Assembly (NCBI RefSeq): GCF_040712315.1
Contig: NC_134015.1
Coordinates: 52,739,464-52,803,463, forward strand
Length of the DNA: 64,000 nucleotides
Source: Castanea sativa
Taxonomy: Eukaryota; Streptophyta; Magnoliopsida; Fagales; Fagaceae
Direction of reading: 5' to 3'
Under the pieces are notes generated by a model. The model had not been told where the DNA came from. It was given only the letters and a program-made list of their open reading frames with translations, and made no database searches. A program made the position numbers and the translations under genes. Below, piece after piece: positions 21,231 to 33,090 of the stretch (its first letter is position 1; each line of letters starts with the position of its first letter).

Positions 21231-22130
21231 TATTAGATAATACTCAAATAGGCTTCAATTTGAGGAAGAAGAAAATAGTTCCCACAACTTATAACTTTTT
21301 CTTAACTTCTTCCAATATTGTCGTATAAGTTTTTTAATACTCACATTTTGTATGTCATCTTTATAATATATATGTTTTTTTTTTTTTTTTGAGAATTCTA
21401 GTAAAATAGTGCCAAACTTCTTTACTGTTTTTTTAGATAAAGTAAGTCTATATAAAACAATTTTTTATCAAATAAAGTTTGTTCAATTTTAAAAAAATTA
21501 TTCCAATCAAACCATACAAGTTTTTTCTACCAAATCTCTACTTTGACCTTTTATGATAGTGTTATGTCAGTAACGGTACAAGTTTTACTATACAAACTCA
21601 TACATCAACTTTTAAACACTGGAAAAAAGAAAAAAAAGATATATTGAAAACAAAAGACTTAGAAACTATTAAGCGTTGTATAATTAATATCTAATAATTT
21701 TTTCACAATCCATGCGACCCGGATGGGTTGTTGTGACCTATTCGATTTTATTATTATATATTTCATTGTAGCACTATTTTCTGAATTTGGAGCATAGTGA
21801 AAACAAGAAATTTGATAATGAGGTTGATCCTTGACTTTTCAATAAGGATAGATCTTGAAGTTTTGGCTCATATGGTAATATAATAGATTAAAGCAACGGG
21901 TGAGATATGTAATATGCATTATACATAGAATGTAACTTTGGAGTTGGAGACATAATTTTAATCCTAGAATTTTAGGAAATATAATGTAATAAAAAAAAAT
22001 TAACTGGCTTGTTTTTAAAATTTAATTATAATTAGAAAAGTAAGTTAGGCATCTTTTGTTTTAATTTTTATATTTATTTTATGACTTTTCAAACTTATTT
22101 TTATTTATTTATTTAATATGTTTAATTTTT

Positions 22131-22283
22131 TTTATACAAGATAGAAATTCTACTTTAGTCTAATTTAAGTGTATATGTGTGTGAAACTCCTCCTCTGGAG
22201 ACTTGAACCTCGACCGTTACCCCCACATCCCATACAAGCACTTATATTTGTGGAGTGACCACCACACTAAGGGTGTGTAGTAG
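22131..22283 (-). mobile_element. tRNA-derived SINE (copy 2)
   Basis: This is the same family as 20162-20338. It shares 'gtgtatatgtgtgtgaa', 'ctggagacttgaacc' and 'caagcacttata' on the plus strand. The flanks are 17-bp near-identical repeats (TAATATGTTTAATTTTT at 22114-22130 and TAATATATTTAATTTTT at 22284-22300, one difference). Copy B lacks it at the matching place near 42650. Confidence 0.8.
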
Positions 22284-23278
22284 TAATATATTTAATTTTT
22301 ATTTAACCATACAATTCAACCAGTGACCTGATGACCCAACTTATCCGAGTTCAATAATTATGACCTAAATATAGCATAATGTTTTGATTGATCGTCACTT
22401 TCACATGGACACATAACATTTTCTCTACCACTCATTGTCATGTGGAGAATTATGGTATTTTATGTTGTCTTGAATTTTTTGAAATATATAATTATAAAAC
22501 TAGTTAATGGCCTATGTGTTGCACGGTTTACTTAAAATGATATATGTAAATAAATCAAAAAATTCAAAACTATATTAGTAATTAGTTATTCATATTATAA
22601 AACACATTAATGTTATGACATATAATACATTCATGCATTTATTGAGTCACTTTTTATGAACAAAAAATACAATCAAATTAAATATTAAATTTATTGTAAA
22701 TTACTTGAAACTTTTGCTAATAGAATTTTAGATGAAGTAGAACTTTAAATTTCTTATAGTTTAGAAAATAGATTGCTATTCATAGTAAATTATTGGTAAA
22801 AGAGTTTGATCTACATTAACTATCTACTGTAACTATCTTGATAATTAATGAGAGTGCAAGCTATGACCTATTACCAAAACACTTTAATTTCATTTCTCAA
22901 AAAAAAAAAAAAAAACACTTTAATTTTGAAAGGAAAAATTTGAAAAGAAATGGGCATTTTGAGGAGATAAAACGTGGCATTTGAGGCTTATGAGCATTTA
23001 TTTGACTTTCTTGATGCAAAATGTAAACAAAAAAATAGTAAGTGTTAAACTTATGTATGGAATAAAGTTGCTTGAGATGATTATATATGAGATCTTCACA
23101 TGCGTTATTAGTTTTTGTAACCAAATCCACCCGCATTCCACAACATACTCTATAACATTATCAACATTTGCCAATGGGTGCCAATAACATTTTTGACTTC
23201 ATAACTTGTAATGATCAGAAAAGTAAAACCCACCAAAAATTGCAACCAACAAAAAAAAAAAATGCAATCTGACATACA

Positions 23279-23320
23279 ATATATATATATATATATATAT
23301 ATAGAAATCAAAAGCATGCT

Positions 23321-23388
<68 letters not shown>

Positions 23389-23410
23389 CAAAAGCATGCT
23401 TACTCTCTAG
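23279..23410. repeat. Compound microsatellite with a duplicated unique block
   Basis: (AT)n, then 'agaaatcaaaagcatgctta', then (CT)n, then (AT)n and the same block again. The duplicated block is identical at about 23302-23330 and 23382-23410. This suggests slippage or unequal exchange inside the SSR. Confidence 0.85.
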
Positions 23411-23762
23411 AATTGCAAATGAGTGTTTTTAGTCCCAAAATGTTTTAAAACAAGCTCTATTAGTCCCTTAATGTAGTTCTGTTAATTTTCTTATATATGT
23501 TGCTAACTGCGCAATGAGGTAGCATATAATGATGTGGCAACTAATTGTTTATTTTTCTTTAAAAAAATTACACAATGGCAATCCCAATCCATACCCATAT
23601 GATATTGGTACTTTTCTCAACTGAAATCCAAACTCGAGAATCAAGAGTAAGAGAAATAGCTCTAATCAATTGAAATATGGCAGAAGTTAAAGTTTTCTCT
23701 TTCCCTTTGCCATCCTCACAAGTAAAAGAAGGATAGCCTTTTCAACTATCAAATAAATAATT

Positions 23763-23903
<141 letters not shown>

Positions 23904-24264
23904 TAATATGAAATATATGGGTTTTTTTTATTAAAAAAAAGGTTAAAAGACTTTAAAATTTCAATGAATAATTCATAAATATATTCATTAAAATATTTTT
24001 TAAATATTAAATTATACATTTCAAATTCAAATTTATTTATAAAAAAATGACATTAATTTATACAAATTAAACATGTCAAAATGAGTCAACCCGACTTCTC
24101 GCAAATAAAAAAAAAGAGTTATTTTGGGTTGATTGAAAATTAAGGTTTAATAGATAATTGATCCACTTATTAATTGTACCAAAAAGAATTGACCGATTTT
24201 GACGCAAATCCATTTACCCTAAAAACTATCTCACCAAAAAAAAAAAAAAAAAAGAAACTAAAAT

Positions 24265-24685
24265 ACCATGTGTACCCTCTAAGTTTGCTTGAAATTCATT
24301 TTAATCCTCTAACTTTACTTTCATTCAATTGAGTCTTTTAAGTTTTAAATTTATTTAATTAAGGCTTTTCGACCAATTCCGTTAAAAAATTGCTTTAAGT
24401 TATGCAATTAACTAATGAAAAAGATTCTTCTCAAAAAAAAAAAACCCTAATGAAAAAGATTTATTTTAAAAAAGCATTCTTACATAAATTAATCTATAAA
24501 ATATTTTTATTAATTTTATAGAAAATTATTTTCTTAATGACAATTTTTTTACAAAATTGAACAGAAAACATGAATTAAATAAACTTGAAATTTAAAAGAC
24601 TCAATTAAAGGAAAACCAAATAAAATAATTAAAATAAATTTCAGTCAAATTTAGAGAATACACTTTACATTTTAGCCATAAAAAA
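24265..24685. mobile_element. MITE-like element with ~100-bp inverted ends
   Basis: The left end (TACCCTCTAAGTTTGCTTGA, then 'cattttaatcctctaac' and 'attgagtcttttaa') is mirrored by the right end read on the minus strand ('gtattctctaaatttgactg' and 'attgagtcttttaaatttc'). The interior is AT-rich with no coding sequence. Confidence 0.6.
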
Positions 24686-24845
24686 AAAAATCAAATTGTA
24701 TCTAAATTGTGCGCACGGATCACATCAAACCCCAATAAATTTTTTGATTTTTGTTTTTATCAAACCCCAGTAAATTATTTATTTAATAAGGCATTAAATG
24801 AATAAATGGTTAGTTATTAATCATATATCTTTATGAGCCAATTTA

Positions 24846-25463
24846 AGGCTTTGTTTGGTTGGGTGTAAAATGTTTTTCAAGTGTAAAATATTTTCAGGTA
24901 AAAATATTTTTTGGAAAAGAAAATATTTTTAGGTGTTTGGTGGTATTTTAAAAAATACTTTGAAAAATATTTTTTAGTGTTTGGTTGTGTTCTTGAAAAT
25001 TCCATAGAAAATACATTTTCTACTTGTTTATCACATTTTCTCAGCATCCAAACAAATATATAACATCATTTCTCAGCTGAGAAACATAAAAGAAACAAAA
25101 CCCAAAAAAAAATTTCATCAAATCCGATCAAGTTGAGAGAAGAAGGAAGAGAGAGAGGCGAGATCGCGTGATTTTCAGGCGAAGGCGAGATCGCGCGATC
25201 TCAGGCGAAGGCAGGCTCTCTCTCTCTTTGACGGTGACTGGCCTCTCTCTCTCTTGGTTTGGTTCTTTTTTTTTTTTTTTTTTTTTTTCTGGAAATGGTT
25301 TGAAGGTAAAATAGATCTGTAATTGATTTTCCATTCAATCAAGCTCATTTTACAGTCAACGGAAATGATTTTCCGTTTGAACAAATTTTCCATGCGCAAC
25401 CAAACACAAGGTAGGGTGTAAATTGTTTTCCCGAATCCATTTTCAGCCAAAACAAACGCAACC
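24846..25463. mobile_element. Full-length MITE related to 1-567
   Basis: The left end GGCTTTGTTTGGTTGGGTG and the right end CAAAACAAACGCAACC are imperfect inverted repeats. The interior holds GGCGAGATCGCG blocks and (CT)n sequence like the copy in the kinase intron. The right part contains 'gaaggtaaaatagat' and 'tgattttccgtttga', nearly as in 1-567. The element is about 618 bp and non-coding. Confidence 0.65.
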
Positions 25464-25469
25464 TAAAAC

Positions 25470-26740
25470 TCATCCAGCCAATGAACTTGCCACCCATTGG
25501 TCAACAATGTATGACTTTTGGATTTGCCTTAAAGAGTTGCATCATTGGGCTTTAATTTTCAAGTAAATGGGCTTCATTGTCCCTTTTCTCGTGAATAATA
25601 AAAGCCATACACTGCTGGCAGCTAAGAAGACCTTCAACTTTTCAGTTCCACTGCTCGATTTAATGCAATTATACAGAGATATGTGAGTTTTACTTAGTTT
25701 AACTAGTGAAGTCTTTGATAGTCAAATAAGAAATATGGGGTTCAATTACTGTTTACATCAAAAATCGATTGATGTCTTAGTCTAATGATAAAGAGATATT
25801 ATTAAGAGTAGACGTTATAGGTTGAAACCCTTTCAAAATATATATAGATAGAATTTTTTTTTTTTGAGTTTTAATTATTTTTTTATATATATCTAAGGTG
25901 ATAATTGTAGTCTCGTTATAGATGATGGACAAAATTTAGGTACAGTACTTAAGTACTTTTTCTTAAGTTTCCCTATTAAAATTCAGCTATGTAGCTTTTT
26001 TCTCATGTAATGGAAGTGTACTTTTAGTTAAGTAAAATCACATGGTTGAATCTTAAGAAAGAAACCTAATAAATAACACTTAAGTATTGTACCTAAAGTT
26101 TAGTCCCAAAAATGTTGTACTAACAAGTCTTGTTATTTTTATGCATTTTCTTTAGCTCTCTTTTTTCTTTTTTCTTTTTTCTCTTTTGGGTAATTACAAT
26201 CCAGGTATGGAGAAATGACACTCTACTCCAAACTTAAAAGGAAAAAAATACTCTCTCTTTTTGTTTATATATTAATAATAAAATGTTCTAAATTTTTATA
26301 AGAATTTTTTTTACCATTGTTAGTAAAAAAATACTGATAAATTTAGAACAAAAATGCAAATTTTATTAAGTAGTAAGCACCTAAATACTTGCAATGGAAA
26401 ATCTCTCCATCATCCATTAAGAAAAAAAAAAAATTAAAGAAGCAAAATTTGCACTTTTTAAAATACACTTCAATTAAAAATTTAAAACAATGAATTTTAA
26501 CTATGAAATAAAATAACTTTGAAAACATGCTCTTAAGCAAAAGGCAAGTTAGTACACAATATTGTTAATATAATTTAACAAAGTTTGGTTAATCTAATGT
26601 AATTTGAATTGATGAAGGAGTGTTAAATTGAAGCTTATTTTGATTAGCTTCGAAATACATGTGGAGTAAAGTATATCAACTAGATCAGATCTTCCTCTTA
26701 TTTCTCCATATTTCTTCATGTTTTGATTTTTGCTATCATT
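25470..26740. other. Intergenic, no gene recognised
   Basis: AT-rich sequence. I see no coding region with a family signature and no structured repeat other than homopolymer runs. Confidence 0.5.
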
Positions 26741-26749
26741 TCCATTCAA

Positions 26750-26791
26750 ATCTCTCATGTTTCTTGGTTTCTCTCAATTCATCAGCAAGCT

Positions 26792-26822
<31 letters not shown>

Positions 26823-28028
26823 TTCTTCTTCTTCTTCTTCTTTTTTTTTTTTTTTTTTTTTTTTCAGGCATCTTTAGAAGTGGACAATGTTGCATATGGA
26901 GGGTACACCTTTCCATTATTTGGGAATAAAGAAAAATTAAATGTGATATAATTTGCTGAAGAACATCTTCTTTTTTTTCTAAGTTGAGGATGCTTTTCAT
27001 GCTTGTTGCTTTGCTTGATAACACTATTAAAGTGAAGAAGTGAAGAAGGGAAAGTTCTTACTTTGTAATAAGTTGGTGTTGTATATTGGATAAAATACAA
27101 AAACAAAACTTATTACCTCAATATTATACCCTATATACCCTATATTTCTCCATAACATTACACCTATATAATCATAAAATTTAAGATAAACTTCAATTAA
27201 CATTTTAAATTCAAGTTTTTCTCTTTTTATTTCTCGCATCCCAATTTTGAATCTCCAATTTACCCTAAAAAAAGAAGTTAACTTTTTGTATATAGAGCAG
27301 ATTAATATGTTCAGATGCTTGCCAATAAGTTCTAACTCAAATGACACTTCCTTATTTTTTTTATAAGAATAAGATAAATAGATGGAAGGTGAGGTTGCGA
27401 GTTTAAGATCCCTTAGTGCATATGTAACTTATTTGTCAAACAGATTATAGCTTTTGGTGCCCATGCATGCATTATTAAATCAAATTGTTTAACAACTGCT
27501 AACGGCAAAGAAATACAAAAGACTAAAGTAAAAGAGTTACGAAATATCTTATATTTTGTTTATGAGATAACCTATAGCTATTCACTTCAGTTTGCGAAAT
27601 GGGAATCAGGTGAGTTTGATGGAACAACTGGTCACTTTCCATTAAGTTGTGATTGGTTTTAAGTTGATGAAATAAAATTTTTATTAGTTTTGGATTTTGA
27701 ATGAACACTGATTTTGCCCATTTTGTTATATGGACGTTTATTATTTACTTATGAATTGTTATTATTATAATATATATTTTTAATTTTTTGTTTCTTCTTT
27801 TGGCATGGCCTGTATTGAGATCTTACTTGTTTTTTGAGTTTTGACCGGTGGGTATGGTGTATTAAGTGTAAGAGTGCGGTTTGCGTGAGACCCACTTGGT
27901 GTAAGACTCCATTAATTACACTTGTAAGATTGGTTGGTTAAATTGAAGACTTAATTTAATTTAAGGGGGAAAAATTAATGAGTTTGGATTTTGGATTTTG
28001 GATTTTCACTGATTTTTCCTATCTTGCT
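26750..28028. repeat. Spacer segment copy A
   Basis: The copy matches 39369-41560 (copy B). Shared blocks include 'tctctcatgtttcttggttt', 'agaagtggacaatgttgcat' after an AG splice-like site, 'gtgatataatttgctgaaga' with small changes, 'tggataaaatacaaaaacaa', and 'aaagaaatacaaaagactaa'. Copy A lacks the two MITEs found in copy B (39593-40179 and 40514-40914). It is cut off at 28028 by the tail of a LINE. Confidence 0.85.
26795..26864. repeat. (CTTT)n(CTT)n(T)n compound microsatellite
   Basis: Pyrimidine-only run that precedes an AG and the 'gcatctttagaagtggac' block. Copy B has a much shorter tract at the same place. Confidence 0.9.
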
Positions 28029-28034
28029 TCCTTT

Positions 28035-28795
28035 ACTTTTTTTTTTTGGGGTTAACAAGCATGATATTAAACAACAAAAGAAGCTACAAACTGGCCGCAG
28101 AGGCCAAAGTAGTGGCTACCCGCCTATAATAGTACAGACCATTACTATCAGATACAAGTAAATTATCTAATTCATTTAAGGGGGAAACATCAAAAATAAC
28201 AAAATCCTCCCTCATGTAGCATCCTTTCTTGGCCAAAAAAATAGCACACCTGTTTGCCTCTCTAAATACATGAGCTACCCGAACCTGTGTGAGTCTTGCT
28301 GTGAGTGATCTGCAGTCAAGAAGCAATGGAGAAATTTTTTTGTTAGAGCTGTTAGCATTATTTAACATCTCCACAATAACCTTGGCATCAAGTTCCACTT
28401 CCAAATTTCTAATTCCCAGTTGGATGGCAAGGGATAACCCATCTCTCAATGCCCATAATTCAACCATAACACTTGTAGTATACCCAATTGACCTTGAGTA
28501 CCCCTTGATCCAAACCCCTTCACTGTTCCTAATTAATCCTCCGCCGCCTGCCTTGCCTGGGTTCCCAAGCGAAGCCCCATCTGTGTTGAGTTTATGCCAA
28601 CCCGGAAGAGGCTTGTACAATTTAATAGGAATAACAGCCCTATATGCAACCTATTTGACCCTACTTACACAAAAATAGTACTCCTTGGCTTGGCCAAGAC
28701 ACACCTTCTCAAGCATGGGGTTTGAGATAGAATTTTCAAACACAACTTTATTCCTATTTATCCACAAATTCTAGAAAGCAAAAAGGAAGAGAAAG
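28035..28795 (-). pseudogene. LINE retrotransposon, RNase H end
   Basis: On the minus strand 28620-28084 encodes a type-I RNase H domain as found at the 3' end of plant LINEs: PGWHKLNTDGASLGNPGKAG (first catalytic Asp), GLIRN, VELWALRDGLSLAIQLGI (Glu region), LEVELDAKVIVEML (Asp), and HVFREANRCAIFLAKKG near the end. Upstream on the same strand (28790-28625), INRNKVVFEN is the usual linker between the zinc-binding region and RNase H. The T-run at 28038-28049 is the poly(A) tail seen from the other strand. One stop lies just before the domain, so it is inactive. Confidence 0.85.
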
Positions 28796-31740
28796 TGTCA
28801 CGACCCAAACCTGTACTTCAGAATTTAGAGCATGACCGGCATAGTAATATCAAGTTTATCTCAATACTAACACAAACCAACCTAAACTGAAAGTGCTTAT
28901 CAAGAATTCTTTCCTGTATTCTTGCTTATTTTCTTGCATAAAAGTCATAATATACAAAAATGATGAAAACCTTGAAAATTCATTTCATTTGAACTTTGCA
29001 AGATTTCCACTTGGCTGAAACTTAAGGTATTCATGCAAATATTACATAGCTAAACATTTAGCAAAACTCTTATTTACAAACCCAACCTCAAAGACATACA
29101 ACTGGAGTTCAAACCAAACTAGGAGTACATCTTGATTCCTCCTATACAACAAAAGAGCTAAACTACTATACAAAAAAAAAAAAGAAAAAAAGAAAAAGAA
29201 AAAAACTATACAATCTAACAAACGAGAATCACAGAATCCTCGCTACCTTTAATACTCTCGCTACTTCCAGGAAGAACCTGTGCACTGAAATATAATAGGG
29301 TGAATTACGAAGCCCAATAAGGTTTTAAGCTCCATGGGCCTTTGATAAGAATGCATGTAAATTAAATATTTTATAGATATGCCAGCTTTGATAAAATAAG
29401 CTTCATACTATTCATATTGCTCTTGAACTAACTTATGAGCTCTTAGATGAAAATACTTCATATACTCATAAAAGGAACATAAACATAATTCAGTAACTTT
29501 ATCTTAAAAAAAAAAAAACTATAAAATGCTTCATCATAAACTTCTTTTCATGAGAGCTTTTAACTTTTCATAATACATTTAAACAAAATCATTCTCTCAT
29601 GATCAGTAACATAATATAGCTGTTCATAACATATTGGTTAGTCCATATCTAATAAGTCTGTACTTGGTGCATATGCACAATATAGAAGGCCTCATCACAT
29701 TTGGGTGCCCTCGTGTGTATGAGATTGTCCTCTTTGGGAGGCCTGATGGCACATCCCCTCAAGGTTTTTTTCCTCCCCACCGTTCATACACATTGGGGAG
29801 AAGGCCTTGTTCAGATTAGAGTTGCAGGCAGCTCCATTTCCTCCACTTTAAATGGCCATATAGATAACATTTTCCATGGAAAGCCAGTAATTAACCCTTA
29901 CTGGCTCAGTTCAAGTCACCAGAGGACATAACCGAAAACATTTCATACTTATACACCATACTAAAATTTCTTATTTTGCATGATATTTCATAATAATAGC
30001 ATATCCACTTCATTCTTAAATATTATGTTCGTGATATAGATAATAGCATCAACATGCTGAATTATCATGTATATAAGATTGAACAACTCATGAACATATA
30101 TTTTACTTAAATCATGTTTATATGTAATATCTCTAATTAAAAGGTTTTAATGCATAATAGTTTTCTAAACAATTTTTATACTTATCAAACGCACATGTCA
30201 CATATCTCTTACCTAAAAACAGAAGATGCGAGAGATTTGTACAAGAGAAGCTCAAGTGTCTGTGTTCTTCTTCTCGTCACTTAAATGAAAGACCAAAACT
30301 TATTACTAACAACACTTCCTAAATATATAAACTTATACCTCAAACACAACCTAACTCTCAAACTTAATAAAATCTTAATTCCCATCACATAGAGTTTCCC
30401 CAAAAACAAGGTACAATCATCAAACACATTATATACCAAAACATAGAGAAATCAAGGCATAAAAATTCATCTATGATCTAAACATACCAAAAGATAAGCA
30501 TATTAAATTATAGCTCAAAACATTCACCCTAACTTCAAAATTAAATCCACAAAGTTAGACTTATCCTTCACAGTTTACTGCTCATTTCAGCAGCAAATGC
30601 CTCATTTGTAAAATACAAATGGGCTATCTAAACATATCCGTCATAGTTTACTGCTCATTTGTAAAATACAAATGGGCTATCTAAACACATCCAAATATCA
30701 TGAAATTTTACAGAGCTACTTCCCTGTATGTCTAGTATATACCGTATCAATTTTAGAGTCAAAACATAAAACCATGATTTATTAAAAATCGTACAAGGAA
30801 ACATACTCAAATTTGTCCTGACAGAATTTCCTGCAACTTAGAAATTACACCATTATTTTGTATTGATCCAAATGCTGTGAGACCACTTCCACAACAACCA
30901 TATGTGTCTTAGGATTCATAAACACTACTCCTAGCATTCTAATTCACAGCAAATGATTTAACACAGAATTTTATTGTGATCAACATCAAATCTGTCACAA
31001 TGACAGCTTCAGTGCATATTCTTACAAAATCATCAATTAAATGCAATTGGTCTTCATTTCATTTGGGTATTTTTATACCAATACTATAAACATTAAAATA
31101 AATTATTAAGCATACAATAGACCATAACACCATCAATCTTTCAACTTACTAAAACAGAATCACAAGTTCAGCCTCTAAAATTGGATTAGAGAATAAAGAA
31201 GGGAAAATAAACAAAACAATTATACTATCAACATACCCAAAATGAAATGAAGTTTTGATTACTTACCCACAAATTTTGAAGTTGAAACTTTAGTGTTAGG
31301 CTCTTAATTTCTTCTTAGAGAGAGGTATATTTTGTTTTGGTGAGAGAGTGATGCTGCCAGGTAGAGCAAAGGAAAAGAAAAGAAAGAGCAAAAAGAGATG
31401 AAGCAAGAAGCTTTTGGTATAGCAAAAGAAAAGATAGGGGAATTGACTTTGGGGTGGGGGCTCGTGTAATGCTAGGGAAAGAAAAGATCACAACTCACTT
31501 TTTCAACTTTTGGCATTTATACTTTTCACCCCCTTATAAGCTTATATTTCTAGAAAGGCCCAAAGAACAATATAACTTTGCATATAAACCCTTACCTTTA
31601 TAATTTCTTTCCACAACATTAAAAGAGCATAATGTTTTATAATATCACAATATCAAAGTTTTTATGCACTTAAAGTAATTAAGATAATAACAAGCATATA
31701 AACCCATAAATTAATTATGCCACTAGGTTGGGATGTTACA
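28796..31740 (-). mobile_element. LTR-type element (probable solo LTR) inside the LINE
   Basis: On the minus strand it reads TGTAACATCCCAACC at 31740 and ends GGTTTGGGTCGTGACA at 28796, with TG...CA ends, 2945 bp. There is no retrotransposon coding sequence inside. The sequences flanking it (gaaag, left; aatcc, right) do not match, so there is no target duplication. Internal features include a duplicated 'cagtttactgctcattt' block (about 30570-30680). Confidence 0.65.
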
Positions 31741-32110
31741 AATCCATTTCCAATCTCCCAAGTAATCCCTTATTTGAAGATAGGAAAACCCAAACTAATG
31801 GCTTTCCAATTGGGAGAAGATGGGAGCTTTTCAGGATCTCTCGACCTAATTCTTAAATGTGAGCAATATTTATTCAAAATTACCTTTGCCCACAATGCAT
31901 CTTTTTCGTGATACATCCTCCAATTCAACTTGGATAACAAAGCTATGTTCTTAGCTCCTGCCTCTTGTATTCTCAATCCTCCTTTTTCTTTTACTTTCTC
32001 ATCAATGCATGTATCACACGTTTCTTTTTCCAGGAGTAAATTTTTTAACCATTACTTTTACTTATGCTTTTCACATTCTCATAACACACATTCCAATACT
32101 GTAAAAGGAA
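31741..32110 (-). pseudogene. LINE retrotransposon, end of the reverse transcriptase
   Basis: On the minus strand the frame reads KGGLRIQEAGAKNIALLSKL, then NWRMYHEKDALWAKVILNKY. This is the conserved segment downstream of the LINE reverse-transcriptase core. It continues WKAISLGFPIFK and then GITWEIGNGFVT up to 31741. The next expected part, the zinc-binding zf-RVT region (normally about 200-250 residues), is missing. The sequence resumes at 28795 with the RNase H linker. The right end of the LINE is truncated near 32110. Confidence 0.75.
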
Positions 32111-32119
32111 GCTCTACAT

Positions 32120-33090
32120 AGCTCGAGGAGAAGACAAGACTTTTTTTTTTTTTTTTTGAGAATAGAGAAGACAAGACATTGAAAAAGAAAAAAAGACACT
32201 CTCATTAATACTCCACCAACCCCACTTTTTTCAAACTCTCATCCCTCCTTCCATATCTCTTTTTGTTTTAAATGGTGGCTCTTGAAGTCTCTCAAACTCA
32301 ATATTAGTCTCTCATGTTTCTCAACTCTGCTGCAAATTTCAAAATAAAAAATTTCAAAAAGTTGAAACTGCTAAGGTAATCCATGGTCCAGCTAAAGAAA
32401 AATCAAGTATCACATTTTAATTTTTAATTCTTTACCTCATTCTATCTTTCTCTCTCTCCCTTCTTGATGTTTTTACATTTCCACGGTCTTGGATCATCAT
32501 TTTTATAGTTTTTCACGGTGTGTTTGAGAAAAAAAAAAGCATTTTTTTTGGTCTTTTTGCTACAAAATACATCAGTTTCAGCGTATTCTACAAAACCGGT
32601 TCAACCATACCGGTTTTCTTGTCTCTACGCCGGCAGGTTTCTGATTAATTTTGGAATGTTACTATTTTTTGGATTTTAGGTACAACCAGACTGGATCAGT
32701 GGCTGGTTCCGAGGTCCGGTTTTTAAAACTATGATAAGTTTCAGCTTTTATGTACAGTTAAAAGCTTTCTTTTTTTTCCCGCATTTTTTTTTTATTTTTT
32801 CAAATTTTTAAGGCACAGATATACTTTAACACACAGAAAAAAAAACAAAAAAAAAACAAAAAGCTAAATAAGCTTTTTCTACCTATTTTAACAATTTAAT
32901 TTTAGTAGGTGTTGTTTCTCAAAAAAAAAAAAAAAAGTAGTTGGGCCAAGAAGATACATGGAAGAGTCTCTTATTGTAGAAGTCTCCTATTGTTGTTCCT
33001 ACGTATATTCCTCCACTGCGTCTGTATTGTGAATATGCGGTTACAAATAATCCAGCCAAATCAGAAGTCTGTAAATTTCCAATTGCTTCC
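32120..33090. other. Upstream region of the TNL pseudogene
   Basis: Contains a poly(T) tract between two copies of 'agaagacaagac' (32130-32175), A/T-rich simple sequence, and the likely 5' leader of the NLR. No separate gene is seen. No TATA box stands out clearly. Confidence 0.45.

Larger units (their letters stand above)
19800..23400. repeat. Spacer segment copy C
   Basis: The stretch aligns by eye with 40990-44345 (copy B) through many shared blocks. Examples are 'aaagaaatacaaaagactaa' near 19838, 'gataaccaatagctattcac' near 19926, 'aggcttcaatttgaggaaga' near 21250, 'ctaccaaatctctactttga' near 21527, and 'cttttgctaata' at 22711-22722. Copy C carries two SINEs and two MITEs that are absent from copy B. 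Confidence 0.8.

Noticed and set aside
26782..27024. Lysine/arginine-rich open frame
   Set aside because: It is the reverse translation of the (CTTT)n/(CTT)n/(T)n tract.
28289..28678. 129-codon plus-strand open frame
   Set aside because: Antisense to the LINE RNase H domain.
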